Shown: positions 1 through 8,790 of the stretch, in pieces
How positions within the stretch are numbered: the first letter of the stretch is position 1
Layout of the letters: each line of letters starts with the position of its first letter
Assembly (NCBI GenBank): GCA_910584405.1
Contig: CAJUAL010000015.1
Location: 1 to 39,205 of the forward strand
Source: an uncultured Vampirovibrio sp.
Lineage (GTDB): Bacteria; Cyanobacteriota; Vampirovibrionia; Gastranaerophilales; Gastranaerophilaceae
DNA: 39,205 nt
Direction: 5' to 3'
Notes under the pieces: generated by a model
What the model was told of the DNA's origin: nothing
The model's input: the letters and a program-made list of their open reading frames with translations, nothing else
The model's database searches: none
Made by a program: the position numbers and the translations under genes

Positions 1-55
1 ATTCAACTCTGTGACTTGTTGATTGAGGATTTGTTCTAAATCTGAATATCTTTTC
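1..55. repeat. terminal direct repeat, circular junction (copy 1)
   Basis: The first 55 bases are identical to bases 39151-39205. The tape measure reading frame stays open across the joined ends (codon 3-1 equals codon 39153-39151). The two ends are therefore the same piece of a circular or circularly permuted molecule of 39150 bp. Such an exact short overlap is typical of a circular assembly rather than a biological terminal repeat. Confidence 0.95.
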
Positions 56-291
56 TTTTGTTCCTCTAACTTGATATTATAAAGATCGATTTGTTTTGCT
101 ACCTTATCGACTTTAGCCGATAGTCCAGTAAAGGATTTTTCAAAACCCTCAACACCTCGTCCGGCTGCTTTAAACTCTTTATCTGCATCTCGTACAAGGC
201 CGTTAATCGTCGTCATTTTCTTTTGAAAACTTTGAGATTCAAGCGTTAACTCAACTGCTAATCTTTTGACATCCTCAGTTTTTCGTGCCAT
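1..291 (-). CDS. tail tape measure protein, N-terminal part (exon 1, before the junction)
   Basis: The first 97 residues of the tape measure protein, which sets tail length. It starts with ATG at 291 behind a GGGGGTGAG ribosome site, four bases after the stop of the tail assembly chaperone. The sequence begins MARKTEDVKRLAVELTLESQ and soon becomes helical and coiled-coil-like, usual for the tape measure N-terminus. The frame runs off the left edge and continues at 39150 in the same frame, because 39151-39205 repeats 1-55. Joined with the two other parts the protein is about 1155 residues. Confidence 0.92.
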   Translation of the reverse strand, partial: MARKTEDVKRLAVELTLESQSFQKKMTTINGLVRDADKEFKAAGRGVEGFEKSFTGLSAKVDKVAKQIDLYNIKLEEQKKRYSDLEQILNQQVTELN

Positions 292-295
292 TTAC

Positions 296-826
296 TCACC
301 CCCTTGCTTTATTTTTCAAGGCGTGTTTTGAAAAAATTTGAATTTGCTCGATGTATTTTTTGGGTGTCGTTTCCCAAAAATCATTACGATGAAGATAAGT
401 TATCCACATATATTCCATCGTAGCGAAATCATAATCTTTTTCGTCCTCAAATTCATCTTCAAATAACGCCTCATCATCATCTACACAAGGCTTAAATTCT
501 TCTGTTGGAAAGCAAACTTCAAATAATTCTTTTAAATAATCAAATATTTTAATAAAACATTCGCCTATTTTTTTTTCATCTCTATTTGTATCTGCCTCTC
601 GCAGTTGCATAATCTCCTGTGGCGTGACGTCTGTTTTTCGAATAATTGAATTAATTAATAGTGTTGATATAACAAGCGCATCACCTTCAAATGCTTTCTT
701 GCAAAGCTCAGGAATAGTAAGATTTACTTCATTTTTTTTCAAATCATCTTGCGTTGTTTTTAAAACGTAAAAATCAAGTGTTCCAATCAGTTCTCTATCT
801 GATAATGTTAAATAAGCTTCGAACAT
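296..826 (-). CDS. tail assembly chaperone
   Basis: 176 residues between the major tail protein and the tape measure gene, the fixed position of the gpG-type chaperone in siphoviruses. I chose ATG at 826 because GGTGATAAAT precedes it; a GTG nine bases upstream overlaps that ribosome site. The C-terminal third is acidic (DDDEALFEDEFEDEKDYD). Chaperones of this class often have a -1 frameshift giving a longer gpGT form. Here the stop is only four bases from the tape measure start and I see no slippery heptamer near the end, so one product is likely. Assignment is mainly by position. Confidence 0.75.
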   Translation of the reverse strand: MFEAYLTLSDRELIGTLDFYVLKTTQDDLKKNEVNLTIPELCKKAFEGDALVISTLLINSIIRKTDVTPQEIMQLREADTNRDEKKIGECFIKIFDYLKELFEVCFPTEEFKPCVDDDEALFEDEFEDEKDYDFATMEYMWITYLHRNDFWETTPKKYIEQIQIFSKHALKNKARG

Positions 827-859
827 ATTTATCACCTTTTTTTGCTAAAAAAAAGAGGA

Positions 860-1462
860 TTACTCCTCTTTTTTAACCGCACGATTTTTACGACTCTCAC
901 CAGTTGGCACAGCTTTTGGTTTTTGCACAGATTTGTACCAATTGTCAATTTGCTCTTTATCTACACCTTCTACATCTGTGTCAATAAAGTAGTAAATTCC
1001 ATATGTTGAATTTTCGGTAATAGTATATGAAATTTCTGATTCGCCTGCCGCCCCTTTACCTTCTTCAATTGTTTCCCCACCAAACGACGACGGAGAACAT
1101 TTACAAGCATAGACAACGTAGAGTCGTTTTGCAGTTGAGTTTTTCATTTTTCGCTCAAATAAAAACGCTCCCATTGGAGCAATATCAGATGATTTAACTA
1201 CTGCTCCACCTGCTACTTTTTCATTTCCGAAAAGTAAAACTTGTTCTTCCGCAGTTAGGCCTAAAGTTGTTAGCGTACCTTCTCCGCCTGAAAATCCGCT
1301 TTCAGTACAAACAATTTCATCATCTGCCCAATCATTCTCGGTTTCAAAATTAAGTGTATTTTCAATTTTTTTTGCGTACTTAATTCGGACTGGCACGTCA
1401 TAATCTTCACCATTGAATTTAGCAAAGTGTACGTTATTTAATCCTTTTAAAATTTTTGCCAC
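860..1462 (-). CDS. major tail tube protein
   Basis: 200 residues; forms the tail tube. The start is probably GTG at 1462 (read MAKILKGLNNVHFAKF), one base after the stop of the upstream gene and seven bases after GGTG. This matches phi13-type major tail proteins, which begin with a short MAxxxGLxxVxxA segment. The ATG at 1474 is an alternative adding four residues. The body is beta-rich with a hydrophilic lysine/glutamate tail. Flanked by the tail completion gene upstream and the chaperone downstream, the normal order. Confidence 0.85.
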   Translation of the reverse strand: MAKILKGLNNVHFAKFNGEDYDVPVRIKYAKKIENTLNFETENDWADDEIVCTESGFSGGEGTLTTLGLTAEEQVLLFGNEKVAGGAVVKSSDIAPMGAFLFERKMKNSTAKRLYVVYACKCSPSSFGGETIEEGKGAAGESEISYTITENSTYGIYYFIDTDVEGVDKEQIDNWYKSVQKPKAVPTGESRKNRAVKKEE

Positions 1463-1463
1463 G

Positions 1464-1796
1464 TTATTCACCATCCTTATCCATGATTTCAATTGTAAAT
1501 GTGTATTCGATGCCGTAATATCCGCTTTCGTAGCGATCTTGTTTTGAAACAAAATAAAAACCGGATTTTTTCATCAAATCCGGAATTTTATCTTCGTTAT
1601 TTAAGCATTTCAACGATTTAAACCAGTACGTTAGCACTATATGATACTCAGTTGACAAATGCCGATTTTCGCATAAATCAGTATTTGCTGTATTATAAAT
1701 GCTAAATATGATATATTCATCGCTATTTGTATCGTTTACATTCCAAAATAGGTCAACTCCAAGCGGTTTTAACGCATCAACTATTCTATCTCGCAT
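1464..1796 (-). CDS. tail completion / head-tail joining protein (gp11-like)
   Basis: 110 residues, start ATG at 1796 after GGTGAGCGT. It lies between the HK97 gp10-like gene and the major tail protein, where siphoviruses encode the tail terminator that caps the tube and binds the head. The start (MRDRIVDALKPLGVDLFWNV) and the end (a beta strand, YTFTIEIMDKDGE) fit that family. Function is inferred from position and size. Confidence 0.7.
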   Translation of the reverse strand: MRDRIVDALKPLGVDLFWNVNDTNSDEYIIFSIYNTANTDLCENRHLSTEYHIVLTYWFKSLKCLNNEDKIPDLMKKSGFYFVSKQDRYESGYYGIEYTFTIEIMDKDGE

Positions 1797-1800
1797 ACGC

Positions 1801-2181
1801 TCACCACTTTATTTCTTCTGCCAAAGTTTTTTTTATAGAATCTAAAGCATCTTCTTCTGAATTTTCCGATGCTTTTTTCATCCACTTCTTTCCCACCATA
1901 CGTCGAGTTCCATGCTCTTGATAGTACCCGCGTTCAATAATTTCCCGCTCTTTTCCCGTAATTCCTACTGTAATTTGTCGATTCATTCCAGTTCCGCTTT
2001 TCTTTAGAATACCTAAAGAATCTCTTAGCTGTCCTGTATCGACAGGAACGGTTTTTTTCATCGCGTCAATAGTGACATCTGCCCCGCTTTTAAGCGCTTT
2101 ATCTAAAGTTGTATTCCCAACTTTTTTTGAAACTTCATTTAATTTTTTTTCTAATTCACTAAAATCAAACTCAAGCATCAT
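1801..2181 (-). CDS. HK97 gp10-like head-tail joining protein
   Basis: 126 residues. The segment KSGADVTIDAMKKTVPVDTGQLRDS is the hallmark of the HK97-gp10 family: a helix followed by P-V-D-T-G-x-L-R-x-S. Its start overlaps the stop of the upstream gene in an ATGA arrangement, so the two are translationally coupled. The protein takes part in joining head and tail, probably as a neck or tail-completion component. Confidence 0.88.
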   Translation of the reverse strand: MMLEFDFSELEKKLNEVSKKVGNTTLDKALKSGADVTIDAMKKTVPVDTGQLRDSLGILKKSGTGMNRQITVGITGKEREIIERGYYQEHGTRRMVGKKWMKKASENSEEDALDSIKKTLAEEIKW

Positions 2182-2810
2182 ATCGCCTCGCAGGTTAATT
2201 CAATCACACTATCTGATGCATCTACGTTGTTAAAGTCGGCAACTTTATATAAATTCATCTTATATTTGATACGAATGTTGTTTAAATTTTTAAAATTAAT
2301 TGCTAAATATCCACTGTAAGGAATAGCAAAGACAATTTTTTTTGCTAAATCATTTATTTGATCGGTTTTTGTATGCGTGACGGATGTTTCTTTTACGACA
2401 TCGCACCATTCAGTTTTGAGATGCGTAAGCTCCGGATCCTGGAGCGGACTTAATCTTTCGTAGCTCAATATCTCAATTTTAGATTTAAAATCTTCGATAT
2501 GACTATCAAGATATATAAATTGACTAATCTGATTTAGAGAAGGATCAATATGATTGATGTCGTAGTAAATATCGTTAATTTTAACAACATCATTTGTCAT
2601 TATTTCATTTGTTAAGTAGGTCTCTACTTTCAATACAAGTTTATGGCCAGTATCATATTTATTTAAATCTTCTTCTCTAATTGATGAAAAAGAAAAAAAG
2701 AGTTCGTTTTTTTCAACAAACTCCTTAACTGTTGCATCTCCATTTTCATCGTAGCCATTTTTTATCGTTCCAAATTGCAATAATCCGTCGTTAAATGATT
2801 TGATTTTCAT
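2178..2810 (-). CDS. head closure protein, apparently an internal duplication
   Basis: About 210 residues from ATG at 2810; ATG at 2837 is possible but overlaps the upstream gene more. SPP1 gp16-type head closure proteins are about 100-110 residues. Here residues 1-105 carry that pattern (DTGHKLVLKVETYLT...VVKINDIYYDINHIDP) and residues about 120-210 repeat it more loosely (QINDLAKKIVFAIPYSG...IRIKYKMNLYKVADF), so the gene looks like two head-closure domains in one chain. It follows the adaptor gene, as expected for the stopper of the neck. Confidence 0.72.
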   Translation of the reverse strand: MKIKSFNDGLLQFGTIKNGYDENGDATVKEFVEKNELFFSFSSIREEDLNKYDTGHKLVLKVETYLTNEIMTNDVVKINDIYYDINHIDPSLNQISQFIYLDSHIEDFKSKIEILSYERLSPLQDPELTHLKTEWCDVVKETSVTHTKTDQINDLAKKIVFAIPYSGYLAINFKNLNNIRIKYKMNLYKVADFNNVDASDSVIELTCEAI

Positions 2811-3117
2811 CTTTTTCTTGTTTGAGCTTATCACCATAGAACTTCAACGCCTCACGTTTTTTTATTGCTGCTACATCGCCTTTGTATCGTTCAAAAAATT
2901 CATCGAGCATGTGGTAGTAAGCGTACACACAGTAATTTATGAGAATAGCTTTATTCTCTGAGCGAGTATAGTCAAGCTCGATCCCAATTCTGTCACGTAA
3001 CGCATACTTACCCTCATCAAGATATCTCTCTAATCTAAGTTTTGTCAGTTCATCTAAAATCGTCAGTTGTAGTTCGTTTCGAAGATCATTTAAAAGTAAA
3101 TTTTTCGTGTCAGTCAT
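2791..3117 (-). CDS. head-tail connector (HK97 gp6-like adaptor)
   Basis: 108 residues starting directly at the major capsid stop (3118). It is mostly helical; the acidic/aromatic helix LRLERYLDEGKYALRDRIG and the long second helix fit the gp6/YqbG-type adaptor that forms a ring under the portal. The next gene overlaps its 3' end by about 20 bases, implying coupled translation. Confidence 0.8.
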   Translation of the reverse strand: MTDTKNLLLNDLRNELQLTILDELTKLRLERYLDEGKYALRDRIGIELDYTRSENKAILINYCVYAYYHMLDEFFERYKGDVAAIKKREALKFYGDKLKQEKDENQII

Positions 3118-4350
3118 TTACTTTGTTTTTTTTGACGATTTTGTTTCAGAAGCACCCATTAAGACTTTTTCATCGTCTGTTAGATTAGACATATTGAACG
3201 CTGCTGAAGTTGTTGAAGGATTACCTGTTGCAAATAACATTTGTGTGCTTAAATTTGTGATGTCAAAAACTTGGAACGAATCATTATCCTTCGGCATACC
3301 ATTCGCATATTGTTTCGCGATATAAACGCGTTCATCATCTAGGAATTTAACTTCATCGGAATATTCGATTTTTTTATTTGACCCGATTCCCATAAAGTAG
3401 TTTTTAGCAATACCTGCAATTAGCTTCCCTTTTGGTACAGCTACTGAAGTAACTACATCCGCCGGAATAGGTAAAACATCATGTACATACGCACCTGTTG
3501 CGCTTAGGAATGTAGTCGCTGGGAAGAATTTATCCCAATAATCAAAAGGATTTAAGACGATTAAAACGGTATTAACGTTAACAGTTCCGTCTTTTGTCAA
3601 AGGTTTTACTACAATTTTAGAAAGCGTTGTTGGAGATAAGTCAGGTAAAGGAGTTGAATCTTTGTCAGGATATACACCCTCAACTACGCTACCTTTAAGA
3701 TTTTTTAACATCCCAACAGGTTGATCCTTACCTGTACCGGCCACGATTCCCATCTCTAATCCGATTGAGATTGATTCGCTAAGTGATAATCGAACAAATC
3801 GATCTAGCCAAACAGGTCCTAAATCTAACATGGCCTTAGAAACAGGAATAAATGCAGTTAATTTTGCGAGTGTTAAACCAACTTCATGGAATCCGTTACT
3901 TAATTCTTCTTTAATTTTTCCTGTTAAAGGTCCCCATACAGCGCCTGTTACTTCGCCATCTCGGACAATCCATTTAATTAGTCCAGTCGCGTTTTGAAAG
4001 TCAATTTTCGAAAGTAAAGGATGATTTTTTTCTAAGTCCTCGAAAACTCTATCAAATGTCGTCGTAGGCATGACTACATCAAGATTTTCAAATCCCCTAT
4101 TTTCAATGACTTTATTATAATAATTTCGTTCTTCTTTTGTTAATTGATCTTGGCCACGACCTTGTAGAATGTAACGATCTACTTGTTCAGCCGTCATATT
4201 TTGAGAACGAGCAACTAAATCATCATCAATTTTTTTAAATAAGTTGGTTAAGGCTTCAGAGAATTTTGCCTCATCTTTCGAGGCAATCGCTGCTCTCAGC
4301 TCCTCTTTCTCTGTTAACCAATTCATATCGGAATACATTCCACCGTTCAT
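3118..4350 (-). CDS. major capsid protein (HK97 fold)
   Basis: 410 residues, start ATG at 4350 behind GGAGG. The N-terminal 90-100 residues are charged and helical (the delta/scaffold domain normally removed by the protease); the remainder has HK97-fold features, including the LSLSESISIGLEMGIVAGTG region and the WDKFFPATTFLSATG loop. Located immediately after the protease gene. The C-terminus (SETKSSKKTK) is basic. The exact protease cleavage site is not evident to me. Confidence 0.93.
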   Translation of the reverse strand: MNGGMYSDMNWLTEKEELRAAIASKDEAKFSEALTNLFKKIDDDLVARSQNMTAEQVDRYILQGRGQDQLTKEERNYYNKVIENRGFENLDVVMPTTTFDRVFEDLEKNHPLLSKIDFQNATGLIKWIVRDGEVTGAVWGPLTGKIKEELSNGFHEVGLTLAKLTAFIPVSKAMLDLGPVWLDRFVRLSLSESISIGLEMGIVAGTGKDQPVGMLKNLKGSVVEGVYPDKDSTPLPDLSPTTLSKIVVKPLTKDGTVNVNTVLIVLNPFDYWDKFFPATTFLSATGAYVHDVLPIPADVVTSVAVPKGKLIAGIAKNYFMGIGSNKKIEYSDEVKFLDDERVYIAKQYANGMPKDNDSFQVFDITNLSTQMLFATGNPSTTSAAFNMSNLTDDEKVLMGASETKSSKKTK

Positions 4351-4369
4351 CTTTTTGCCTCCGTTCTTT

Positions 4370-4981
4370 TTATTTTAAAAATTCATCAAAAAAAGAACCT
4401 AACATTTTCATGCTACGTTCTTTAAAATCGGGTTGTTGCTCATGCGATTTTTTCTCTTTTTCTCGCATTTCCGCAATATTTAATTTTGATCTTGCTGAGA
4501 TACTCGTAGAATCATAAGCTGGAATTGGCGTTGCAGTGATTTCCAACAACTCGACTTTATCGAGGTCTTGAAAATACTCCCAATCATCATTCCATCTCGT
4601 AGTTTTTTCTTGAATGTAGAACCCAAATGAGCATCCTTGAATGATTCCTAATTTAACATTTTCAAGCAAATCATTACCTTCCGTTGTATTAGGAACATCT
4701 AGTTCAAATCTTAATCCCGCTTCATCCTCTTCAAGATGAAGATTAGAACCCATTCGACCAACAATCCGTGACCAGTCATGATTTACTAACATGCATACAT
4801 TTGCTTTTTCAAGGCTTTCTTTAAATGCTCCTGGACGCACCCTTTCATAGTAAACATCGCCCCAGGAGTCATTGATCGGTGTGTAGTTTTCATCGAAAAC
4901 AGCTGCATAACCAACAATTTTTCGATTCTCAACGTCTGTTTTTCTAATGTCAAGATTCACTGTCCGTTTTTCCATTTCCAT
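4370..4981 (-). CDS. prohead maturation protease (HK97 U35 family)
   Basis: 203 residues. ATG at 4981 is favoured, six bases after GGGGGTG; earlier GTG/ATG codons at 4990/4987 sit on the ribosome site. Family landmarks are visible: the VGYAAVFDE start, RPGAF, LVNHDWSRIVGRM with the catalytic His, the GIIQGCSFGF serine region, and ELLEITATPIPAY. It cleaves the capsid N-terminal domain and itself during prohead maturation. It overlaps the portal 3' end by about 30 bases. Confidence 0.93.
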   Translation of the reverse strand: MEMEKRTVNLDIRKTDVENRKIVGYAAVFDENYTPINDSWGDVYYERVRPGAFKESLEKANVCMLVNHDWSRIVGRMGSNLHLEEDEAGLRFELDVPNTTEGNDLLENVKLGIIQGCSFGFYIQEKTTRWNDDWEYFQDLDKVELLEITATPIPAYDSTSISARSKLNIAEMREKEKKSHEQQPDFKERSMKMLGSFFDEFLK

Positions 4982-6170
4982 TTTCATCACCCCCTTTCAA
5001 ATTATTTTCTTTCATGTACTCGTTAATTTCAGAATAGTTTTTCGTCACAAAACGAGCAGTTGAAAATTCAGTATTTAGACGAGGACGATTAAATAATTCA
5101 AGATTATCATCTATGCTATTAACACCAATTCTAAATAGATTTTCTGCAGCTTGTGATAATTTGACAATGTCAATATTTTTGATATTGCTCATGTCCATTT
5201 TCACTGAATAACCTTTCAAAAACATTTCACGTCCCCAATATTTTCGATTGATTTCTGATGTGATTAGATGTGCGAATGGCTTAATTCCAAACGTAATCGT
5301 GTTATCAGTTAAATTATCAATCCCTACCACGTCACCCTTCAAAACTGCACTGGAAATATGGAAGGCGCTAGCTGTTAATTTAAAGACATCATCTATTAAA
5401 TCCCTAAAATCTTTTGTTGAAATATTCGATTTTGATGTTAACTCTGTGATTTTTTCATCATTTGAGAGTCCTAAAACACCATTTACACTTTTCAAAAATG
5501 ACGTGAAACGTTCTTTAAATTCTCTGTCTTGAGCCTCTTGATCTTCAGGTGTCAAAGGCTGGGGAGCGTTATCATTTAAAACTAGCTTTAGACCACCTGA
5601 ATGTTTAAACATCTCATGCGCACTTGTTAATAGTTCGGCATAATCTGTGAATAAGTCATCTATCAAACTGCGAATCGAATTATTATTTAATTGAAAATAA
5701 AGAACCTCACTTTCTGCATAGCCTTTTTTCATAGGCAAATCGCGAATCGTGACGTTTTCGTAATAATCAGGAAAAAAAACATATTTTTTATGATCAAATC
5801 CCGGATCGCATACAAAAAATTCTTCATTTTCTCGTACAACTAGGCATTCATTGTGATTAACTAACGTAGATATGACCTGATGCCAAAATTCAACAGCATT
5901 TTGGTTCTGATTTGGCTGGATATTTAAGAGATAGTAGGTCTTATCTTTAACGGATTGATTATTTTCAATCGTTTGAAATTCGCACATGACGAGCGCATTT
6001 GCGATAAATGATACGCATGATTGTATCGCCAGCTCTTTGTAGAATACTTTGGCTGCTGTATTTATGCTATAACCGACATATTGTACGCCATTGAATTCCT
6101 GTATTAGCTTTCTTTCTTTTGGCACGTAACCAAACCTGTCAAATAGCCAATCGGATACTTTTAATCCCAC
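4950..6170 (-). CDS. portal protein (HK97 family)
   Basis: 406 residues. The dodecameric portal is the DNA gate at one capsid vertex. Recognisable features are the VQYVGYSINTAAKVFYKELAI start region, the SCVSFIANAL helix, YLLNIQPNQNQNAVEFWHQV, the LTSAHEMFKHSGGLKLVL crown helix and the KDFRDLIDDVFKLTASAFH/VVGIDNLTDNTI wing. Position between terL and the protease is standard. The C-terminal tail is hydrophilic (GGDENGNGKTDSES). Confidence 0.93.
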   Translation of the reverse strand: MGLKVSDWLFDRFGYVPKERKLIQEFNGVQYVGYSINTAAKVFYKELAIQSCVSFIANALVMCEFQTIENNQSVKDKTYYLLNIQPNQNQNAVEFWHQVISTLVNHNECLVVRENEEFFVCDPGFDHKKYVFFPDYYENVTIRDLPMKKGYAESEVLYFQLNNNSIRSLIDDLFTDYAELLTSAHEMFKHSGGLKLVLNDNAPQPLTPEDQEAQDREFKERFTSFLKSVNGVLGLSNDEKITELTSKSNISTKDFRDLIDDVFKLTASAFHISSAVLKGDVVGIDNLTDNTITFGIKPFAHLITSEINRKYWGREMFLKGYSVKMDMSNIKNIDIVKLSQAAENLFRIGVNSIDDNLELFNRPRLNTEFSTARFVTKNYSEINEYMKENNLKGGDENGNGKTDSES

Positions 6171-6185
6171 TTTATCACCTCTTTT

Positions 6186-7808
6186 CTAAATAGTGAGACA
6201 TCTAACTCGTCGATTTGCTTGTCTAACCGGAAGCTTATCTTCGTCATTTAAGGCATGTAAAAAAGCCGAAAATCCGTCGGTTTTACGCAATTTCGGCTCT
6301 ATCTTCATATATTCAACATTCCCTTTTCCGTCGATATCACGATAAAGGTTATTTGTGTACCATCGCATTAGAGGATCATCGCCAAACACAAGTCTTTCAT
6401 CTGCAAATAGCGCTGTCACTAAAGGGTCTAGAATGGTATGAGTTGGACGTCCTACACGTACCTCGTTTAATGGCAATCTCGCTTCCTTAAATTTTGAAAC
6501 TAATAAACGTTTTCGATACTTATCACATTTTATATCTAAAATGCGATATTTTTTTGACATGTCTAAAAACCAATTGATGATGTATTCTTCTTTAATAAAG
6601 TCGTCATTAACAATCGTACATAATCCCATTTGCTCCATCGCCGGGATGTCAATTTTTATTTTCCTATTCTCTTTTTTCAACGCTAAATGACAAACGAATG
6701 AATGATGAAGCCAAATATATTTATCGTCTTTTTTAAATAAAAGGCCAACTGCACAAAAGTCATTTACTTCTGCATAATCGACTCCACCGATGCATACATA
6801 GCCATTTAAATCCGGAATCGGTTGATTTGTCGCCATGATTTTATCCCATGTAGCGATAGATGTAAAACTATCTTGCGCCGGACGATTCATTCTTTTAGTC
6901 ATGAATTCGATAAATTGGGCCGGATTTGTTTGCATCTCATCATACACACGCTCCATCTCAATTCTTAAATGAGGAAAATAGGCTAGCGATGGATTTGCCT
7001 TATTCCACATTTTAAAATCATCGACTTCGCTCGGATCATCTAGTCTGTAGAGTAATGGAAGGACTCGTGAGTTTGGTTTTTCGCCATTTAGAATTAATTC
7101 GGCATTTTCTAACTGACTATCTAACTCTCCACCTCTTAAATATCCATTTGTAGTGATGATGATTTCCCTTGTAAGTGGTCTTTTCCCTAATCCGGATTCG
7201 AAGACATTCATTAAATCGTGATTTTCATATTGATGAATTTCGTCAAAAACGAGCATTCCGGGACGTCCACCGTCTTTTGTCTTGACGTTTGAGGTGAAAT
7301 ATTGAATTTTCGATTTTGTTTTTTTATTTTGAATAACTTCAAGATTGTATCGATATGCTTTTTTAAGCAATTTATTTCCGTCAATAACGTTGTAAACCTC
7401 TTCATGCGACGTAATAGCTTGCTTTTCAGAGTTGGCAACGATATGAACATCGTATCCGGCTATTCCCCATTTGGCGCTTGTGTAGTAGAAAGCTAATCGA
7501 GCGACAAATCCATTCTTACCAGCGCCTCGGCCCGTCATAGCTAAAATATTCGTCCATACGAACGTTCCATCCTCGTAATAGCAATGCATTAAAGCGATTA
7601 CAAAACATTCCCATGGCAAAAGAGGATCAGGAAAATATTTATCAGTAACTGTAATATGATCTTCAATCTCATCATGCTTAACGATGACATCCTCTCTTGT
7701 GAGTTTTGGAAGGATAACATTCTTAATCAGTTTTTTAATATCTTTGCCTACTACAAATTTTCCGCTTTTGATACCGTCGAGATAGTTATCGATATATTTA
7801 TTAAACAT
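6186..7808 (-). CDS. terL: terminase large subunit
   Basis: 540 residues from ATG at 7808, six bases after AGAAGGTG and overlapping the terS stop; ATG at 7829 lacks such a site. The ATPase domain has Walker A GRGAGKNG (about residues 93-100) and Walker B MLVFDE (about 185-190). The RNase H-like nuclease domain starts at GGVDYAEVNDFCAVG, with a likely metal-binding Asp near residue 344. Terminase_1 family; it packages DNA into the prohead. The neighbouring HNH gene and a GC-rich gap upstream of terS point to cohesive-end packaging. Confidence 0.95.
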   Translation of the reverse strand: MFNKYIDNYLDGIKSGKFVVGKDIKKLIKNVILPKLTREDVIVKHDEIEDHITVTDKYFPDPLLPWECFVIALMHCYYEDGTFVWTNILAMTGRGAGKNGFVARLAFYYTSAKWGIAGYDVHIVANSEKQAITSHEEVYNVIDGNKLLKKAYRYNLEVIQNKKTKSKIQYFTSNVKTKDGGRPGMLVFDEIHQYENHDLMNVFESGLGKRPLTREIIITTNGYLRGGELDSQLENAELILNGEKPNSRVLPLLYRLDDPSEVDDFKMWNKANPSLAYFPHLRIEMERVYDEMQTNPAQFIEFMTKRMNRPAQDSFTSIATWDKIMATNQPIPDLNGYVCIGGVDYAEVNDFCAVGLLFKKDDKYIWLHHSFVCHLALKKENRKIKIDIPAMEQMGLCTIVNDDFIKEEYIINWFLDMSKKYRILDIKCDKYRKRLLVSKFKEARLPLNEVRVGRPTHTILDPLVTALFADERLVFGDDPLMRWYTNNLYRDIDGKGNVEYMKIEPKLRKTDGFSAFLHALNDEDKLPVRQANRRVRCLTI

Positions 7809-8328
7809 CGACTTCACCTTCTGCCTCACTATCCCAATCGAGAGCGCTTAATCCTAAATCATTTAAAAGTTTTAACATCTGCGTATTATATTTTGGAAGC
7901 TCTACAATGCTATCATTTTTTTTGTAAACCTCTTGGCCATTACTATTAAAAGTTTTTACCTGAACACCTCTCGTATTGATGTCCTCAATTAACTTATTTT
8001 TTATGTTCCACATCGCAACATAATCATCAACTAAATCGCGGTAAACTTCTTCATCGGCTTTTCGCTTTTTCAACTGGCTGATTAAATTTTCTTTAATTTT
8101 TTCTATTGAAACATTTTCTTTTTTAGCTTTTTCTTTATTTGCAACCTTTTTTTCTTTTTTTAAAGGTTGCGTTTTATTTTTATTGAGGGTTGCACGCTCC
8201 CATCCGCAGCGCCTTTTCCATGATTTAAGCGTACTTTCGGAGATGTTTAATTTTTTTGAAATCTCCGAGTAAGACTTGCCATTTTCAAACATTTCTTGAG
8301 CAATTTTTTTTGGAGTTTCATCTGTCAT
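7801..8328 (-). CDS. terS: terminase small subunit
   Basis: 175 residues, ATG at 8328 after AGGAGGTG. The N-terminus is a helix-turn-helix (KIAQEMFENGKSYSEISKKL then SESTLKSWKRRCGW), followed by a lysine-rich linker and a helical oligomerisation region. It recognises the packaging site, which in related phages lies just upstream of or within this gene. The 3' end overlaps terL. Confidence 0.9.
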   Translation of the reverse strand: MTDETPKKIAQEMFENGKSYSEISKKLNISESTLKSWKRRCGWERATLNKNKTQPLKKEKKVANKEKAKKENVSIEKIKENLISQLKKRKADEEVYRDLVDDYVAMWNIKNKLIEDINTRGVQVKTFNSNGQEVYKKNDSIVELPKYNTQMLKLLNDLGLSALDWDSEAEGEVDV

Positions 8329-8466
8329 TTTTTAGCACCTCCTACTCGTGTTTTTTGCAACTTTTTTAAAAAAACTCTCGTGCGCGACTCAGCGAACAAT
8401 TGGCAGTAACCCTTTCCCGGTCGCCGTTTTCCCTAAAAAATGTGAAAAATTTTGACCCGGGGGGTA
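8329..8466 (-). other. candidate cos / packaging region between HNH and terS
   Basis: 138-bp non-coding gap, among the largest in the late operon. It holds a GC-rich tract against an A+T-rich background (minus strand TACCCCCCGGGTCAAA near 8450-8465), then an A/T tract and GGCGACCGGGAAAGG near 8420-8430. Cos sites of Gram-positive HK97-type phages commonly lie between the HNH gene and terS and have GC-rich overhangs. The nick positions cannot be read from one sequence. Confidence 0.5.
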
Positions 8467-8790
8467 TTACCATCGCTCTTCGTTCCAAAATTTTTTTTGA
8501 GCTTCGCGCGGTTTAAATTTATCTCTTCCATGATGCCTTTCATGACACTCACGACATAAACTCACGCAATTATTCATATCGAAAGCAAGGTCAGGATAAT
8601 CATTTACTTCTTTGATGTGATGAACAACAGTTGCTGTTATGATTCGACGCTTTGTTTTATCTTTACGACACCATTGACACTCATAGTGATCCCGTTCAAG
8701 CACCTTTAATCTAAATTTCTTCCACGCTCTTGAGCTATAAAATTTTTCTTTATGGCCAGCTCGAATATAATCTATCAGTTTGTTAGACAT
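8467..8790 (-). CDS. HNH endonuclease of the packaging module
   Basis: 107 residues. It is a compact HNH protein: CQWC (38-41), HH at 57-58, the NN near 73-74, CREC (79-82) and a HERHH close. HNH proteins next to terminase genes are known components of cohesive-end packaging and stimulate terminase cleavage. It overlaps the methyltransferase 3' end by 16 bases, so it belongs to the same late transcript. Confidence 0.9.
   Translation of the reverse strand: MSNKLIDYIRAGHKEKFYSSRAWKKFRLKVLERDHYECQWCRKDKTKRRIITATVVHHIKEVNDYPDLAFDMNNCVSLCRECHERHHGRDKFKPREAQKKFWNEERW

Noticed and set aside
296..340. Programmed frameshift in the tail chaperone gene
   Set aside because: No in-phase slippery heptamer near the end and the tape measure starts four bases after the stop, leaving no room for a gpT extension.
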